From Mesorhizobium sp. LSJC280B00 (GTDB taxonomy: Bacteria > Pseudomonadota > Alphaproteobacteria > Rhizobiales > Rhizobiaceae), in NCBI RefSeq assembly GCF_000502835.1, contig NZ_AYVL01000013.1, forward strand, positions 4,157 through 36,677: a DNA stretch of 32,521 nt, read 5' to 3'. Shown in pieces: positions 15,769-23,762 of this stretch; the stretch's first letter is position 1; each line of letters begins with the position of its first letter. Position numbers and translations under genes: made by a program. The notes beneath the pieces are model-generated. The model did no database searches, was not told the DNA's origin, and saw only the letters and a program-made list of their open reading frames with translations.

Positions 15769-16269
15769 ATGAACCGTCGCGAGCTTCTTTTGAGTGGTGC
15801 GGCAGCCATTGGCGTTGTCGCAGGCGCCACCGCGCTGCGCATGGGCGGAGCCCAGGATGCACGCGCGGCTGAGACTTTCGAGGTTACCAAGACCGAAGCC
15901 GAGTGGCGCGCCATCCTGTCCGACGCGGCCTTCAATGTGCTGCGCAAGGAGGGCACGGAATACCCGGGCACCAGTCCGCTGCTCAACGAGCACCGCAAAG
16001 GCATCTTCGCTTGCGCCGGCTGCGGCCTGCCGGTCTATTCGTCAGAGACCAAGTTCGATTCCGGCACTGGCTGGCCGAGCTTCTGGCAGGAAATCCCGAA
16101 TTCCGTCGGCAAGACCGTGGACAGGTCTTTGGGCATGACCCGCACGGAGGTCCATTGTCGCCGCTGCGGCGGCCATCTCGGCCACGTATTCGACGACGGT
16201 CCGCCGCCGACCGGGTTGCGACACTGCATCAATGGCGTTGCCTTGACCTTCAAGCCGGCGACGGCGTGA
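15769..16269 (+). CDS. msrB: peptide-methionine (R)-S-oxide reductase, Tat-exported
   Basis: MsrB reduces the R epimer of methionine sulfoxide in proteins. About 166 residues from ATG 15769, chosen because AGGAGG (15756-15761) is 7 bases upstream; ATG 15763 would leave one base. The N terminus NRRELLLSGAAAIGVVAGATALRMGGAQDARA looks like a twin-arginine signal, so the enzyme probably works in the periplasm, unlike most cytoplasmic MsrB proteins. The zinc-binding pairs CAGC and CRRC and the catalytic GLRHCINGVALTF are intact. Periplasmic location fits repair of oxidised envelope proteins and membership in the preceding sigma/anti-sigma/fasciclin block, but no shared promoter motif is clear. An electron donor is not encoded here. 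Confidence 0.93.
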   Translation: MNRRELLLSGAAAIGVVAGATALRMGGAQDARAAETFEVTKTEAEWRAILSDAAFNVLRKEGTEYPGTSPLLNEHRKGIFACAGCGLPVYSSETKFDSGTGWPSFWQEIPNSVGKTVDRSLGMTRTEVHCRRCGGHLGHVFDDGPPPTGLRHCINGVALTFKPATA

Positions 16270-16327
16270 GGACGGCTGCGACCCTGACTTTGTCGGAGCG
16301 CGAGAGGACTTCGTAATGGTTGATTTT

Positions 16328-16365
16328 GCGCATGACCCCGAAAATCGCTTTTCGGGGTCATGCGC
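16328..16365. terminator. 17-bp perfect hairpin between convergent msrB and efflux genes
   Basis: GCGCATGACCCCGAAAA (16328-16344) is exactly complementary to TTTTCGGGGTCATGCGC (16349-16365), with a TCGC loop. It lies between msrB and the convergent efflux gene. The A/T-rich ends of the inner arms and convergent position allow it to act as a two-way terminator, but there is no T run after the stem. The core resembles a dispersed rhizobial palindrome with the GCATGA(C/T)CC core, so it may equally be a repeat element. Confidence 0.6.
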
Positions 16366-16395
16366 GAGGGCGCTAGGCGGGGGATCCAGCGCGCC

Positions 16396-17994
16396 TCAAT
16401 GGCCTCCGCCACCGCCGCCCTGAGCGGCTGGCTTGCGGATCACCAGGGTGAAGAGCCCAAGCGTCGCGAACAAAACCGTCAGCATGAAGAATACGTCCAT
16501 GAACGACAGCAGCGACGCCTGCTGCTGGACCATGCCTGACAGTTTGGAGATGGCCGCCTTGGAGGCGTCGAGCCCGGCGGTCTGCTCGAAGTTGAGCGTC
16601 ATGTTCTGCAGCTTCTGCTGCGCAGCGGCACTTCCCCATTGCACGTGCTCGGAGAGCCTGGCGTAGTGGAAGGCATTGCGGTCGATCAGCACGGTGTTGA
16701 TGACTGCCAGGCCGACGGCGCCGCCGAGATTGCGGGTCAGGTTGAACAGGCCAGACGCATTCTTCAGCCGCTCCGGCGGCAAGGTTCCGAGCGCAATGTT
16801 GTTGATCGGCACCATGCAAAGCATCATAGAGCAGCCGCGCAGGATCTGCGGGATCAGCAGTTCATAGAAATCCCAGTCGGCGGTGAGATGCGTCATCCAC
16901 CAGGTCCCCGTGGCGAAGCCGAAGAAGCCGATCATCATCATGATGCGCGGGTCCATCTTGTTCGACAGGATGCCGGAGATCGGCGCAGTGAAGAACATGG
17001 CCAGGCCGCTGACGAACAGCGCCTCGCCGATCATCATCGAATCGTAGCCGCGGATCCGCCCCAGGAACACCGGATAAAGATAGGTCAGACCGTAGAGGCC
17101 GATGCCGACGACGAAGGAGAACAGCGAGCCGAAGGCAAAATTGATATTGCTGAAAGCCCTCAGATCGACAATCGGCTCCTCGGCGGTGAACACGCGCCAG
17201 AAGAACAGCACCGCGCCGAAGGTCATGATGACGGCGCAGATGAACACCGCCTGATCCTGCAGCCAGTCGTTGTTGGGACCTTCCTCCAGCACATATTCCA
17301 TGCAGCCGAGGAAGGCGGCCATGCCGGCAAGCCCCCACCAGTCGAACTTGCTGAACAGCTTGAGATTGGGTTTGTCGAAGTCGATCAGCGACCAGGCGGC
17401 CGTCGTCACCAGAATGCCGGGCACGACGTTGACCAGGAACAGCCAGTGCCAGGACATGGCATGGCTGATATAGCCGCCGACGGTCGGGCCGATGGTTGGC
17501 GCCAGCGTCGCTACCAGGCCGATCATCGGCGAGACGATGGCGCGACGCGACGGCGGGAAGATGGTGAAGGCGGCTGCAAAGACGCTCGGGATCATGCCGC
17601 CCCCGATGAAGCCCTGCACGGCGCGGTAGACGATCATCTGGTCGATATTGGTTGCGGTCGCCGCCAGCGCGCTGGCCGCGGTGAAACCTGCCGCCGAGAT
17701 TGTGAACAGCACCCGCGTCGACAGCATCCGGCTGAGGAAGCCCGACAGCGGGATCATCACCACCTCGGCAATCAGATACGCCGTCTGCACCCAAGGAATC
17801 TCGTCCGAACTGGCGCTCAGGCCCGCCTGGATCTCGGCCAGCGAGGCCGAGACGATCTGGATGTCCAGGATGGCCATGAACATGCCGAACACCATTGCCA
17901 GGAAGGCGATGACGCGGCGTGTCGAGATGTGGTCAACCGGCACCGGCATGGCTGGCGTCGGCGCCGATCCTGCAGTTAGGGTTGCGGTCGCCAT
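16396..17994 (-). CDS. MFS multidrug transporter, DHA2 (EmrB/QacA-like) family
   Basis: A 532-residue inner-membrane protein with 14 predicted helices, typical of DHA2 drug:proton antiporters. The opening RVIAFLAMVFGMFMAILDIQIVSASLAEI contains the family's D-x-x-I-V motif in helix 1, and QGFIGGGMIPSVFAAAFTIFPPSRRA matches the motif around helices 4-5. A Gly/His-rich C terminus (GGGGGGH) ends it. It starts 23 bases after the HlyD-type adaptor gene, in the usual emrA-emrB order, so the two should form a pump with an outer-membrane channel encoded elsewhere. Substrates are unknown; hydrophobic toxicants are usual for the family. A strong hairpin follows the stop. Confidence 0.94.
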   Translation of the reverse strand: MATATLTAGSAPTPAMPVPVDHISTRRVIAFLAMVFGMFMAILDIQIVSASLAEIQAGLSASSDEIPWVQTAYLIAEVVMIPLSGFLSRMLSTRVLFTISAAGFTAASALAATATNIDQMIVYRAVQGFIGGGMIPSVFAAAFTIFPPSRRAIVSPMIGLVATLAPTIGPTVGGYISHAMSWHWLFLVNVVPGILVTTAAWSLIDFDKPNLKLFSKFDWWGLAGMAAFLGCMEYVLEEGPNNDWLQDQAVFICAVIMTFGAVLFFWRVFTAEEPIVDLRAFSNINFAFGSLFSFVVGIGLYGLTYLYPVFLGRIRGYDSMMIGEALFVSGLAMFFTAPISGILSNKMDPRIMMMIGFFGFATGTWWMTHLTADWDFYELLIPQILRGCSMMLCMVPINNIALGTLPPERLKNASGLFNLTRNLGGAVGLAVINTVLIDRNAFHYARLSEHVQWGSAAAQQKLQNMTLNFEQTAGLDASKAAISKLSGMVQQQASLLSFMDVFFMLTVLFATLGLFTLVIRKPAAQGGGGGGH

Positions 17995-18017
17995 GACCCT
18001 TTGCTCCCGGTTCCGCT

Positions 18018-19196
18018 TTACTTCGATGCCGAAGGCGCCGTGCGGCTGTCGACGGCGACGACGACGCTCAGGCCGGCGCGCAGCTTGCCCGTCTTCAGCA
18101 CATCCGCGGGCACGTCGATGCGAACCGGAACGCGCTGCACCACCTTGGTGAAATTGCCTGTGGCGTTCTCCGGCGGCAGCAGCGAGAACACTGCTCCCGA
18201 AGCCGGGGCCAGCGACGACACGGTACCCTCGATGTCCTGACCGTCGATCGCGTCGACCGACACTCTGACCTTTTCACCAGGCACCAGCCGGGCAAGCTGG
18301 GTCTCCTTGAAGTTGGCGACGATGTAGAGCTTGTCCATTGGCACGATGACGGCGAGCTTCTGTCCGGGGCTGATCAGGTCGCCCTGCTCGACCGAGCGGT
18401 TGCCGACCACGCCGTCATAGGGTGCGCGCAGCACGGTGAAGGACAGATCCCGCACCGCCTTGTCGTGGGCAAGCTGCAGCGAGGCCAGCGTGCTTGCCGA
18501 TTCCGCCCGCTGCGCCTGAAGCACGCCGATATTGGCCTGAGCCGCCGCGATCTGCGCGTCGGCGCCGGCTAGTGCGGCATTGGCTTGCTCGACCGCCGTC
18601 TGGGCATCGTCCAACTGGGCCTGGGTACCGACGCGGGTCTTGAGCAACTGGGCGGCACGAACCTGAGCTCGCTTCGCATTATCGGCCGCGGCCTGGTCGG
18701 CGGTCTTCTGCGCCTGCGCCTGCTTGAGCGAGGCGCGCGCCGCCTCGGTCTGGGCATCGATGCGGTCGAGCGTCTTGCTCAACGTGGCGATCTGCGCCTC
18801 GGCCTGGGCAACGGCTATCTTGTAGTCGCCGTCATCGACGATCAGCAGCGGGTCGCCGGCCTTCACCTGCTGGTTCTCGGTCACTTTGACCTGATCGACA
18901 TAACCCGAGATTTTTGGCGAGATGAACGCCGTGTCGGCCTGGACATAGGCATCGTCGGTCGTGATCATGAAGCGCCCGTCGGTCCAGTAATCATAGCCAT
19001 ACCAGGCGCCGGCGCCCAGCAGGGCCAGGCCGATGATGGGCAGCAACATCGAGCGCATCGACCGCTTCTTCTTGGCGGGAGCCAGCGGGGTGACGTCGGC
19101 GGGCTTGAGAGGGGTTTCCGGCGCTTCGATCGCAGGCTGGACCTTGGCACTGGGGAAGGGGCGGACTTCGGCACTGGTGGGCGCGTTCGAGGACAT
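18018..19196 (-). CDS. HlyD/EmrA-family membrane fusion protein
   Basis: A 392-residue periplasmic adaptor. A cytoplasmic Pro-rich N terminus (about 1-45) leads to one membrane helix (MLLPIIGLALLGAGAWYGYDYW). Then come a barrel-sandwich hybrid domain (VTENQQVKAGDPLLIVDDGDYKIAVAQAEAQI), a long Ala/Gln-rich coiled-coil hairpin (about 120-235), the second lipoyl half (LRAPYDGVVGNRSVEQGDLISPGQKLAVIVPMDKLYIVANFKETQL) and a beta-barrel (GEKVRVSVDAIDGQDIEGTV). EmrA-type adaptors link an MFS pump to TolC. The gene is divergent from the TetR regulator, with palindromic boxes between them, so repression by that TetR is likely. Confidence 0.93.
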   Translation of the reverse strand: MSSNAPTSAEVRPFPSAKVQPAIEAPETPLKPADVTPLAPAKKKRSMRSMLLPIIGLALLGAGAWYGYDYWTDGRFMITTDDAYVQADTAFISPKISGYVDQVKVTENQQVKAGDPLLIVDDGDYKIAVAQAEAQIATLSKTLDRIDAQTEAARASLKQAQAQKTADQAAADNAKRAQVRAAQLLKTRVGTQAQLDDAQTAVEQANAALAGADAQIAAAQANIGVLQAQRAESASTLASLQLAHDKAVRDLSFTVLRAPYDGVVGNRSVEQGDLISPGQKLAVIVPMDKLYIVANFKETQLARLVPGEKVRVSVDAIDGQDIEGTVSSLAPASGAVFSLLPPENATGNFTKVVQRVPVRIDVPADVLKTGKLRAGLSVVVAVDSRTAPSASK

Positions 19197-19237
19197 GATA
19201 TCTCTCTAAATTAACTGGCGCTGAATTTCGTCAGACT

Positions 19238-19251
19238 GAACCGTTCGGTTC
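19238..19251. promoter_or_regulatory. TetR operator candidate 1 (GAACC-N4-GGTTC)
   Basis: GAACC (19238-19242) and GGTTC (19247-19251) flank a GTTC centre. It lies about 40 bases before the start of the HlyD-type gene, where a bound repressor would block transcription of the efflux pair. The same arms and spacing recur at 19301-19314, which makes chance unlikely. Confidence 0.7.
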
Positions 19252-19261
19252 GATCTCGATA

Positions 19262-19290
19262 TTGACTTAGCGCTTAAAGAGGCCCATATC
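19262..19290 (+). promoter_or_regulatory. possible tetR promoter between the two operators
   Basis: TTGACT (19262-19267) as -35 and CATATC (19285-19290) as -10 are spaced by 17 bases, reading toward the TetR gene. Transcription would start near 19297, at the second palindrome, so TetR binding there would repress its own gene. The -10 match is only moderate. Confidence 0.4.
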
Positions 19291-19299
19291 AAGAGCAAT

Positions 19300-19315
19300 C
19301 GAACCGGATGGTTCG
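19300..19315. promoter_or_regulatory. TetR operator candidate 2 (CGAACC-N4-GGTTCG)
   Basis: CGAACC (19300-19305) and GGTTCG (19310-19315) flank GGAT. It sits 24 bases before the TetR ATG and 63 bp from the first copy, measured arm to arm. That equals six turns of the helix, placing both sites on the same DNA face. Confidence 0.75.
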
Positions 19316-19339
19316 AATTATTTTACGAGGTGTGACATT

Positions 19340-20089
19340 ATGGCCGAAGCCCCCAAGGCCGCTCCTTTGCCTGATTCAGGCCCATTGCCCAGCGCCGGCA
19401 AGGACCAGTGCGATCTGCTGGACAGTCTGCCGCGCGGCCGCCCGGCCGCGGGGCAAGACCCGGTCAAGCGCAGCCAGATCATCGAGGGTGCGCGCCGTGT
19501 CTTCATCGATAAGGGCTTCGAAGCCGCGTCGATGAACGACATTACGCGCGAGGCCGGCGTGTCCAAGGGCACCATCTATGTCTACTTCGCCAACAAGGAA
19601 GAGCTGTTCGAAGCGCTGATCGAGGAAGAGCGCGGCACGATTTTCAAGAACATGTACGAAGTGCTCGACCAGATTGGCGACCTTCGCCAGACGCTGGTGA
19701 AGTTCGGCATCGTGCTGTCCATGAAGATCACTTCGGCGAGGGTCATCCTAGCGCAGCGGACGGTGATCGGCGCGTCGGAACGCATCCCGGAGCTTGGTGC
19801 CCGGTTCTACGAACGCGGCCCGAAGCGTGGCCATGACAGGGTCGTCGTTTTCCTCAACATGGCTATCGAACGCGGCCTGCTGAAGATCGACGACGTCGAG
19901 CTTGCCGCCTATCAGTTCACCGAGCTGTGCCTGGCCGGTCTTTTCCGCCAGTGCATTTTCGCCTATCGCACCAAGGCGCCAAGTGCGGCCGAGATCGAAC
20001 ACATCGTCAGGTCGGGCGTCGATGTGTTCCTGAAGGCCTACGGCACCGAACAGCTTGCAGAGCAGGAACGGGTCTCCAGCCCCGCCTGA
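19340..20089 (+). CDS. TetR-family regulator of the efflux operon
   Basis: A 249-residue TetR/AcrR-type repressor with an unusually long N-terminal extension (about 50 residues, Pro-rich) before the helix-turn-helix. The DNA-binding domain is KRSQIIEGARRVFIDKGFEAASMNDITREAGVSKGTIYVYFANKEELFEALI. The C-terminal ligand domain (about 105-235) is all-helical and resembles the AcrR C-terminal type (VILAQRTVIGASERIPELGARFYERGPKRG). It is divergent from the efflux genes, with two palindromes of GAACC-N4-GGTTC between them, so it probably represses both itself and the pump until a pump substrate binds. An ATG at 19340 with GAGG about 9 bases before it gives the start. Confidence 0.93.
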   Translation: MAEAPKAAPLPDSGPLPSAGKDQCDLLDSLPRGRPAAGQDPVKRSQIIEGARRVFIDKGFEAASMNDITREAGVSKGTIYVYFANKEELFEALIEEERGTIFKNMYEVLDQIGDLRQTLVKFGIVLSMKITSARVILAQRTVIGASERIPELGARFYERGPKRGHDRVVVFLNMAIERGLLKIDDVELAAYQFTELCLAGLFRQCIFAYRTKAPSAAEIEHIVRSGVDVFLKAYGTEQLAEQERVSSPA

Positions 20090-20110
20090 CAGGCTGCCAG
20101 GGTCGGTGGC

Positions 20111-20770
20111 CTATCCGCCATTGGCGGCGAGCACGATCGCCGCACGCAATCCCTCGAGGCCCTCGCTCTTTTCCGACGACGTGGCGAGCACGAAGGGAAA
20201 TGCCGCCGGGCGTTTCTTGATCTTCTGGAGCGTTTCCTCGATCAGCCGCGGTACCCCCGCCGCCTTGATCTTGTCGGTCTTGGTCAGCACGATCTGATAC
20301 GACACCGCCGCCTTGTCGAGCAGCGACAGCACCTCGTCGTCCTTGGCCTTGATGCCATGGCGGGCATCGATCAGCACGTAGACGCGCTTCAGCGTCACCC
20401 GGCCCTTGAGATAGTCGAACACGAGCTTCGTCCACTCGTCGACCTTTTCCTTCGGTGCCGTGGCGTAGCCATAGCCTGGCATGTCGACCAGCGCCATCGG
20501 CGGCAGATCGGCGCCTTCTCCCGAAAATCCGCCAGGCACGAAATAGTTGAGCTCTTGTGTGCGGCCCGGCGTGTTGGAGGTGCGCGCCAGCCCCTTTTGG
20601 TTGACCAGCGCGTTGATCAGCGACGATTTGCCGACATTGGAGCGGCCGGCAAAGGCGATCTCGGGTGGACCCTCCGGCGGCAGGAATTTCATCGCCGGCA
20701 CGCCGCGGATGAAGATCCAGGCTCGCGTGAACAATTCGATGCCGATCGTGGTCTTGTTCAACGCGTTCAA
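20111..20770 (-). CDS. engB: ribosome biogenesis GTP-binding protein YihA/YsxC
   Basis: A 219-residue TRAFAC GTPase needed for assembly of the large ribosomal subunit. G1 is [15 protein letters not shown]2 region [18 protein letters not shown]3 DMPGYG and G4 TKTDK. The protein opens [28 protein letters not shown]. The start is read as TTG at 20770: GGAGG lies 7 bases before it, and the TTG overlaps the acetyltransferase stop as TTGA. A longer frame to 20854 runs inside the upstream gene and is not natural. In many Rhizobiales engB follows yidC directly; here an acetyltransferase lies between and is coupled to it. Confidence 0.95.
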   Translation of the reverse strand: MNALNKTTIGIELFTRAWIFIRGVPAMKFLPPEGPPEIAFAGRSNVGKSSLINALVNQKGLARTSNTPGRTQELNYFVPGGFSGEGADLPPMALVDMPGYGYATAPKEKVDEWTKLVFDYLKGRVTLKRVYVLIDARHGIKAKDDEVLSLLDKAAVSYQIVLTKTDKIKAAGVPRLIEETLQKIKKRPAAFPFVLATSSEKSEGLEGLRAAIVLAANGG

Positions 20771-21405
20771 ACCGCTGCCTCCAGAAGAAAAATGTTGCTG
20801 CCACGAATGGCATCGAGATTGCGGCTGATCTTTTCCACCGGCCAGTGCCACCACGCTAGCGCCAGCAGCCGCCGGATGGTCCTGTCGTCGAAGCGCATCT
20901 TCACCACCTTGGCCGGATTACCGGCGACAATCGCATAGGCTGGCACATCGTGCGTCACCACCGACTTTGCCGCGACGATAGCGCCGTCGCCGATTTTCAC
21001 GCCCGGCAGCATCACCGCTTCCATGCCGATCCAGACGTCGTTGCCGACGATTGTGTCGCCACGCACCTCCTTCGACCATGTCGCCGGGTCGAAGCCTTCC
21101 TCCCACCCGTGACCAAAGATGTTGAACGGATAGGTCGAAAAGCCGGACATGGCGTGATTGGCGCCGTTCATGATGAAGCGCGCGCCTTCGGCAATGGCGC
21201 AGAACTTGCCGATGATCAGCCTGTCGCCGATGAACGGATAATGATGCAGCACGCATTTTTCGGCGAATTTGTCGGGTCCGTCAGGGTCGTCATAATAGGT
21301 GAAGTCGCCGATCTCGATATTCGGCGCCGTCACCAGCGGCTTCAGAAAGCCGACGCGCGTGTGCAACGGGATCGGATGCTTGATCGATGGATTGGGTCCG
21401 GTCAT
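20767..21405 (-). CDS. Vat/CatB-like xenobiotic O-acetyltransferase
   Basis: About 212 residues of the left-handed beta-helix acetyltransferase family. The stretch [29 protein letters not shown], followed by [35 protein letters not shown] and [18 protein letters not shown], closely resembles streptogramin A (Vat) and CatB chloramphenicol acetyltransferases, including the catalytic His in NH and the WW-W-P near the end. Acetyl-CoA is the expected donor. Chromosomal members often have unknown natural substrates, so drug resistance is not implied. ATG 21405 is preferred, with GGAG 6 bases upstream; a TTG at 21423 is the longer alternative. A terminator separates it from yidC, and its stop overlaps the engB start. 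Confidence 0.92.
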   Translation of the reverse strand: MTGPNPSIKHPIPLHTRVGFLKPLVTAPNIEIGDFTYYDDPDGPDKFAEKCVLHHYPFIGDRLIIGKFCAIAEGARFIMNGANHAMSGFSTYPFNIFGHGWEEGFDPATWSKEVRGDTIVGNDVWIGMEAVMLPGVKIGDGAIVAAKSVVTHDVPAYAIVAGNPAKVVKMRFDDRTIRRLLALAWWHWPVEKISRNLDAIRGSNIFLLEAAV

Positions 21406-21437
21406 ATCGAGCTCCGTCGGCAACTGCCAGCCAGGTC

Positions 21438-21467
21438 AAAATAGCGCGATCCGTCCGGCAGTACCAA
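21438..21467 (-). promoter_or_regulatory. possible promoter for the acetyltransferase-engB pair
   Basis: Reading leftward, TTGGTA (21467-21462) as -35 and TATTTT (21443-21438) as -10 are spaced by 18 bases, just before the acetyltransferase start. A terminator after yidC implies that this pair needs its own promoter. The match is moderate. Confidence 0.4.
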
Positions 21468-21495
21468 TCGCTTAATCCAGGCGGGCAGCTTGTGC

Positions 21496-21522
21496 AAAAA
21501 GCCCCGGACGAGCCGGGGCTTT
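21496..21522 (-). terminator. rho-independent terminator after yidC
   Basis: AAAGCCCCGG (21498-21507) and CCGGGGCTTT (21513-21522) form a 10-bp stem with a 5-base loop. On the minus strand the stem is followed by a T run (21500-21496), the normal layout for intrinsic termination. It lies 27 bases past the yidC stop. Confidence 0.85.
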
Positions 21523-21548
21523 CTGGTTTCGCACTATCGGAGCGCCGG

Positions 21549-23372
21549 CTATTCCGCCGGCGACGGTTTCTTGCGGAACAGCGCGACCAGATTGTCCCAC
21601 AATTCGATCTTGGCGCCTTGCCGCTTCATGATCACGCCCTGCTGCAGGATCGACAGCGTGTTGTTCCAGGCCCAGTAGATGACGAGGCCGGCCGGAAAAC
21701 CCGCCATCATGAAGGTGAAGATCACGGGCATCCACGTGAAGATCGCCGCCTGCGTCGGGTCCGGCGGCGTCGGGTTCATGCGCATCTGCAGGAACATCGT
21801 CACGCCCATGATCAGCGGCCAGACGCCGATCATCAGCATGTGCGGCAAGGTAACGGGGATCAGCCCGAACAGGTTGAAAATCGATGTCGGGTCCGGCGCC
21901 GCCAGATCCTGGATCCAGCCGAAGAACGGCGCGTGCCGCATCTCGATGGTGATGTAGAGCACCTTGTAGAGCGAGAAGAACACCGGGATCTGCAATGCCA
22001 CCGGCCAGCAGCCGGCGAGCGGATTGATCTTCTCGGTCTTGTAGAGCTCCATCATCGCCTGCTGCTGCTTCATCTTGTCGTCCGCGTATTTCTCGCGGAT
22101 CTCGAGCATCTTGGGCTGCACCTTCTTCATGTTAGCCATCGACGCATAGGACTTGTTGGCGAGCGGGAAGAACAGCGCCTTGATGATGACGGTGGTGGCG
22201 AGGATCGCCAGACCGAAATTGCCGAAGAATTTGTAAAGCGTGTCGATCAGCCAGAACATCGGCTTGGTGATGAAATAGAACCAGCCCCAGTCGATCAGAA
22301 GGTCGAACTGGCGGATATGACGGTCCTTTTCATAGGCGTTGATCGTCGAAACTTCCTTGGCGCCGGCGAATATCTCCGATTCCACGGTCGTCGATTGCCC
22401 GGGAGCGATCGTGACCGGATCGGACAGGAAATCGGACTGGTAGCTGTGCGGGTGGGGCCCGCTCTTGAACTCGAAATAAGAGAATTTGGGCTGAAATTCG
22501 CGGCCGGCAGGCGGCACCAGGGTCACCGCCCAATATTTATCGGTGATGCCTAGCCAGCCGTCGGTCGACTTGCCTGGCTTGTATTCCTTGTCCGATTCGA
22601 CCTTGGAGTATTTGTACTCTTGCAGGCCTTCGCTGCCGGTAACACCGATCAGGCCTTCGTGCAGCACATAAGTGCTGGCGATAGCCGGCTTGTCGAAACG
22701 GGTAACGCGGCCATAGTTCGACAACGTCGCGGGTGCCGAGCCCCCATTCTGGACCGTGTCGGACACGGTGAACATATATTGGCTGTCGACAGAGAAGGTG
22801 CGCTTGAAGGTCAGGCCCTTGTCGTTGGTGAAGGTGAGCGTCACTGGCGTCGCCGGCGTCAGCGTCGCATTGCCGTCGGTCTGCCAGACCGTGTCGGGGC
22901 CGGGCAGCCTGCCCACATCCGGCGTGCCGGAAAAGCCGATCTCGGCGAAATAGCCGTTCGGCAGGGACGCCGGGTTGAGCAACGCGATCTCGGGCGAAGT
23001 CTTGTCGACCGTCTCCCTGTAATGCTTGAGCCGGAGGTCGTCGAGGCGCGCACCGGTGAGGTTGATCGAGCCTTCGAGGCTCGGCGTGTCGATCTTGACG
23101 CGGCTGGTCGAGGCAATCGCCTGGTCGCGGCCGGCGGGCGTCACAGCGTCGCCGCCAGGCGCGCTCGGAATGGCGCCGGGCTGCACCGGTGTTTCGGTGG
23201 CGCCCGGGCTGGTGCCTTGGGCGGCCTTCTTCTGCTCCGCCACGCGCTGCTCTTCGATGCGGGCGGCTTCGCGCTGCATCTCGCTGCGCGGCATCACATA
23301 GAAATATTGCCAAAGCGCCAGGATCAGCACCGACAGTGCGATGGTGATGAAGAAGTTGCGGTTGTTTTCCAT
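21549..23372 (-). CDS. yidC: membrane protein insertase YidC
   Basis: About 607 residues. YidC inserts and folds inner-membrane proteins with or without SecYEG. The N-terminal helix (NFFITIALSVLILALWQYFYVM) is followed by a large periplasmic beta-sandwich domain (about 90-350) and the conserved insertase core (WGWFYFITKPMFWLIDTLYKFFGNFGLAILATTVIIKALFFPLANKSYASMANMKKVQPKMLEIREKY) with the hydrophilic-groove Arg/Lys region and terminal helices. The start at ATG 23372 (MENNRNFF) is chosen because AAGGG lies 5-6 bases upstream; a GTG at 23399 would overlap rnpA. The order rpmH-rnpA-yidC is the usual one. A terminator follows. Confidence 0.96.
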   Translation of the reverse strand: MENNRNFFITIALSVLILALWQYFYVMPRSEMQREAARIEEQRVAEQKKAAQGTSPGATETPVQPGAIPSAPGGDAVTPAGRDQAIASTSRVKIDTPSLEGSINLTGARLDDLRLKHYRETVDKTSPEIALLNPASLPNGYFAEIGFSGTPDVGRLPGPDTVWQTDGNATLTPATPVTLTFTNDKGLTFKRTFSVDSQYMFTVSDTVQNGGSAPATLSNYGRVTRFDKPAIASTYVLHEGLIGVTGSEGLQEYKYSKVESDKEYKPGKSTDGWLGITDKYWAVTLVPPAGREFQPKFSYFEFKSGPHPHSYQSDFLSDPVTIAPGQSTTVESEIFAGAKEVSTINAYEKDRHIRQFDLLIDWGWFYFITKPMFWLIDTLYKFFGNFGLAILATTVIIKALFFPLANKSYASMANMKKVQPKMLEIREKYADDKMKQQQAMMELYKTEKINPLAGCWPVALQIPVFFSLYKVLYITIEMRHAPFFGWIQDLAAPDPTSIFNLFGLIPVTLPHMLMIGVWPLIMGVTMFLQMRMNPTPPDPTQAAIFTWMPVIFTFMMAGFPAGLVIYWAWNNTLSILQQGVIMKRQGAKIELWDNLVALFRKKPSPAE

Positions 23373-23385
23373 CGAAGCCCTTGGC

Positions 23386-23739
23386 CTATCGTGTTCCACG
23401 CAATCTGCGGGAGAGTTCGGCCTTCAACTGGCCGAACGGAGTCGTAAGCACGTCTTCGCGCCCGACGATGACATAATCATTGCCGGGCACCATGTCATCC
23501 GCGGCATGCGTGCGCACGGCCTCTCTCAGCCGCCGCCGGATGCGGTTGCGAACGACGGCGTTGCCGACCTTCCTGGTGACCGTATAGCCGACGCGCGGCG
23601 CCTCGCTGTCGCCGCGGCCCAGGACCTCGACGAGGAAAAGCCGCCCGCGGCGCTTTTCGCCACGGCGGACGGCCAGGAATTCCGCGCGCTTCAGAAGCCG
23701 CTTGGGATGGGGACCCGTTGGCTTGCCGGTTGCGGGCAA
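23386..23739 (-). CDS. rnpA: ribonuclease P protein component
   Basis: A 117-residue basic protein, the protein subunit that aids RNase P RNA in cutting the 5' leader from pre-tRNAs. It has [22 protein letters not shown] and the family signature [13 protein letters not shown] (within [20 protein letters not shown]). The length is normal. It begins 23 bases after rpmH and ends 13 bases before the yidC ATG, so the three are one operon from the promoter at 24019-24047. Confidence 0.95.
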   Translation of the reverse strand: MPATGKPTGPHPKRLLKRAEFLAVRRGEKRRGRLFLVEVLGRGDSEAPRVGYTVTRKVGNAVVRNRIRRRLREAVRTHAADDMVPGNDYVIVGREDVLTTPFGQLKAELSRRLRGTR

Positions 23740-23762
23740 CGATCTTGTCTCTCGCTTGGTGC

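Noticed and set aside
20771..20854. Upstream extension of the engB frame
   Set aside because: It lies inside the acetyltransferase gene; a good ribosome-binding site points to TTG 20770.
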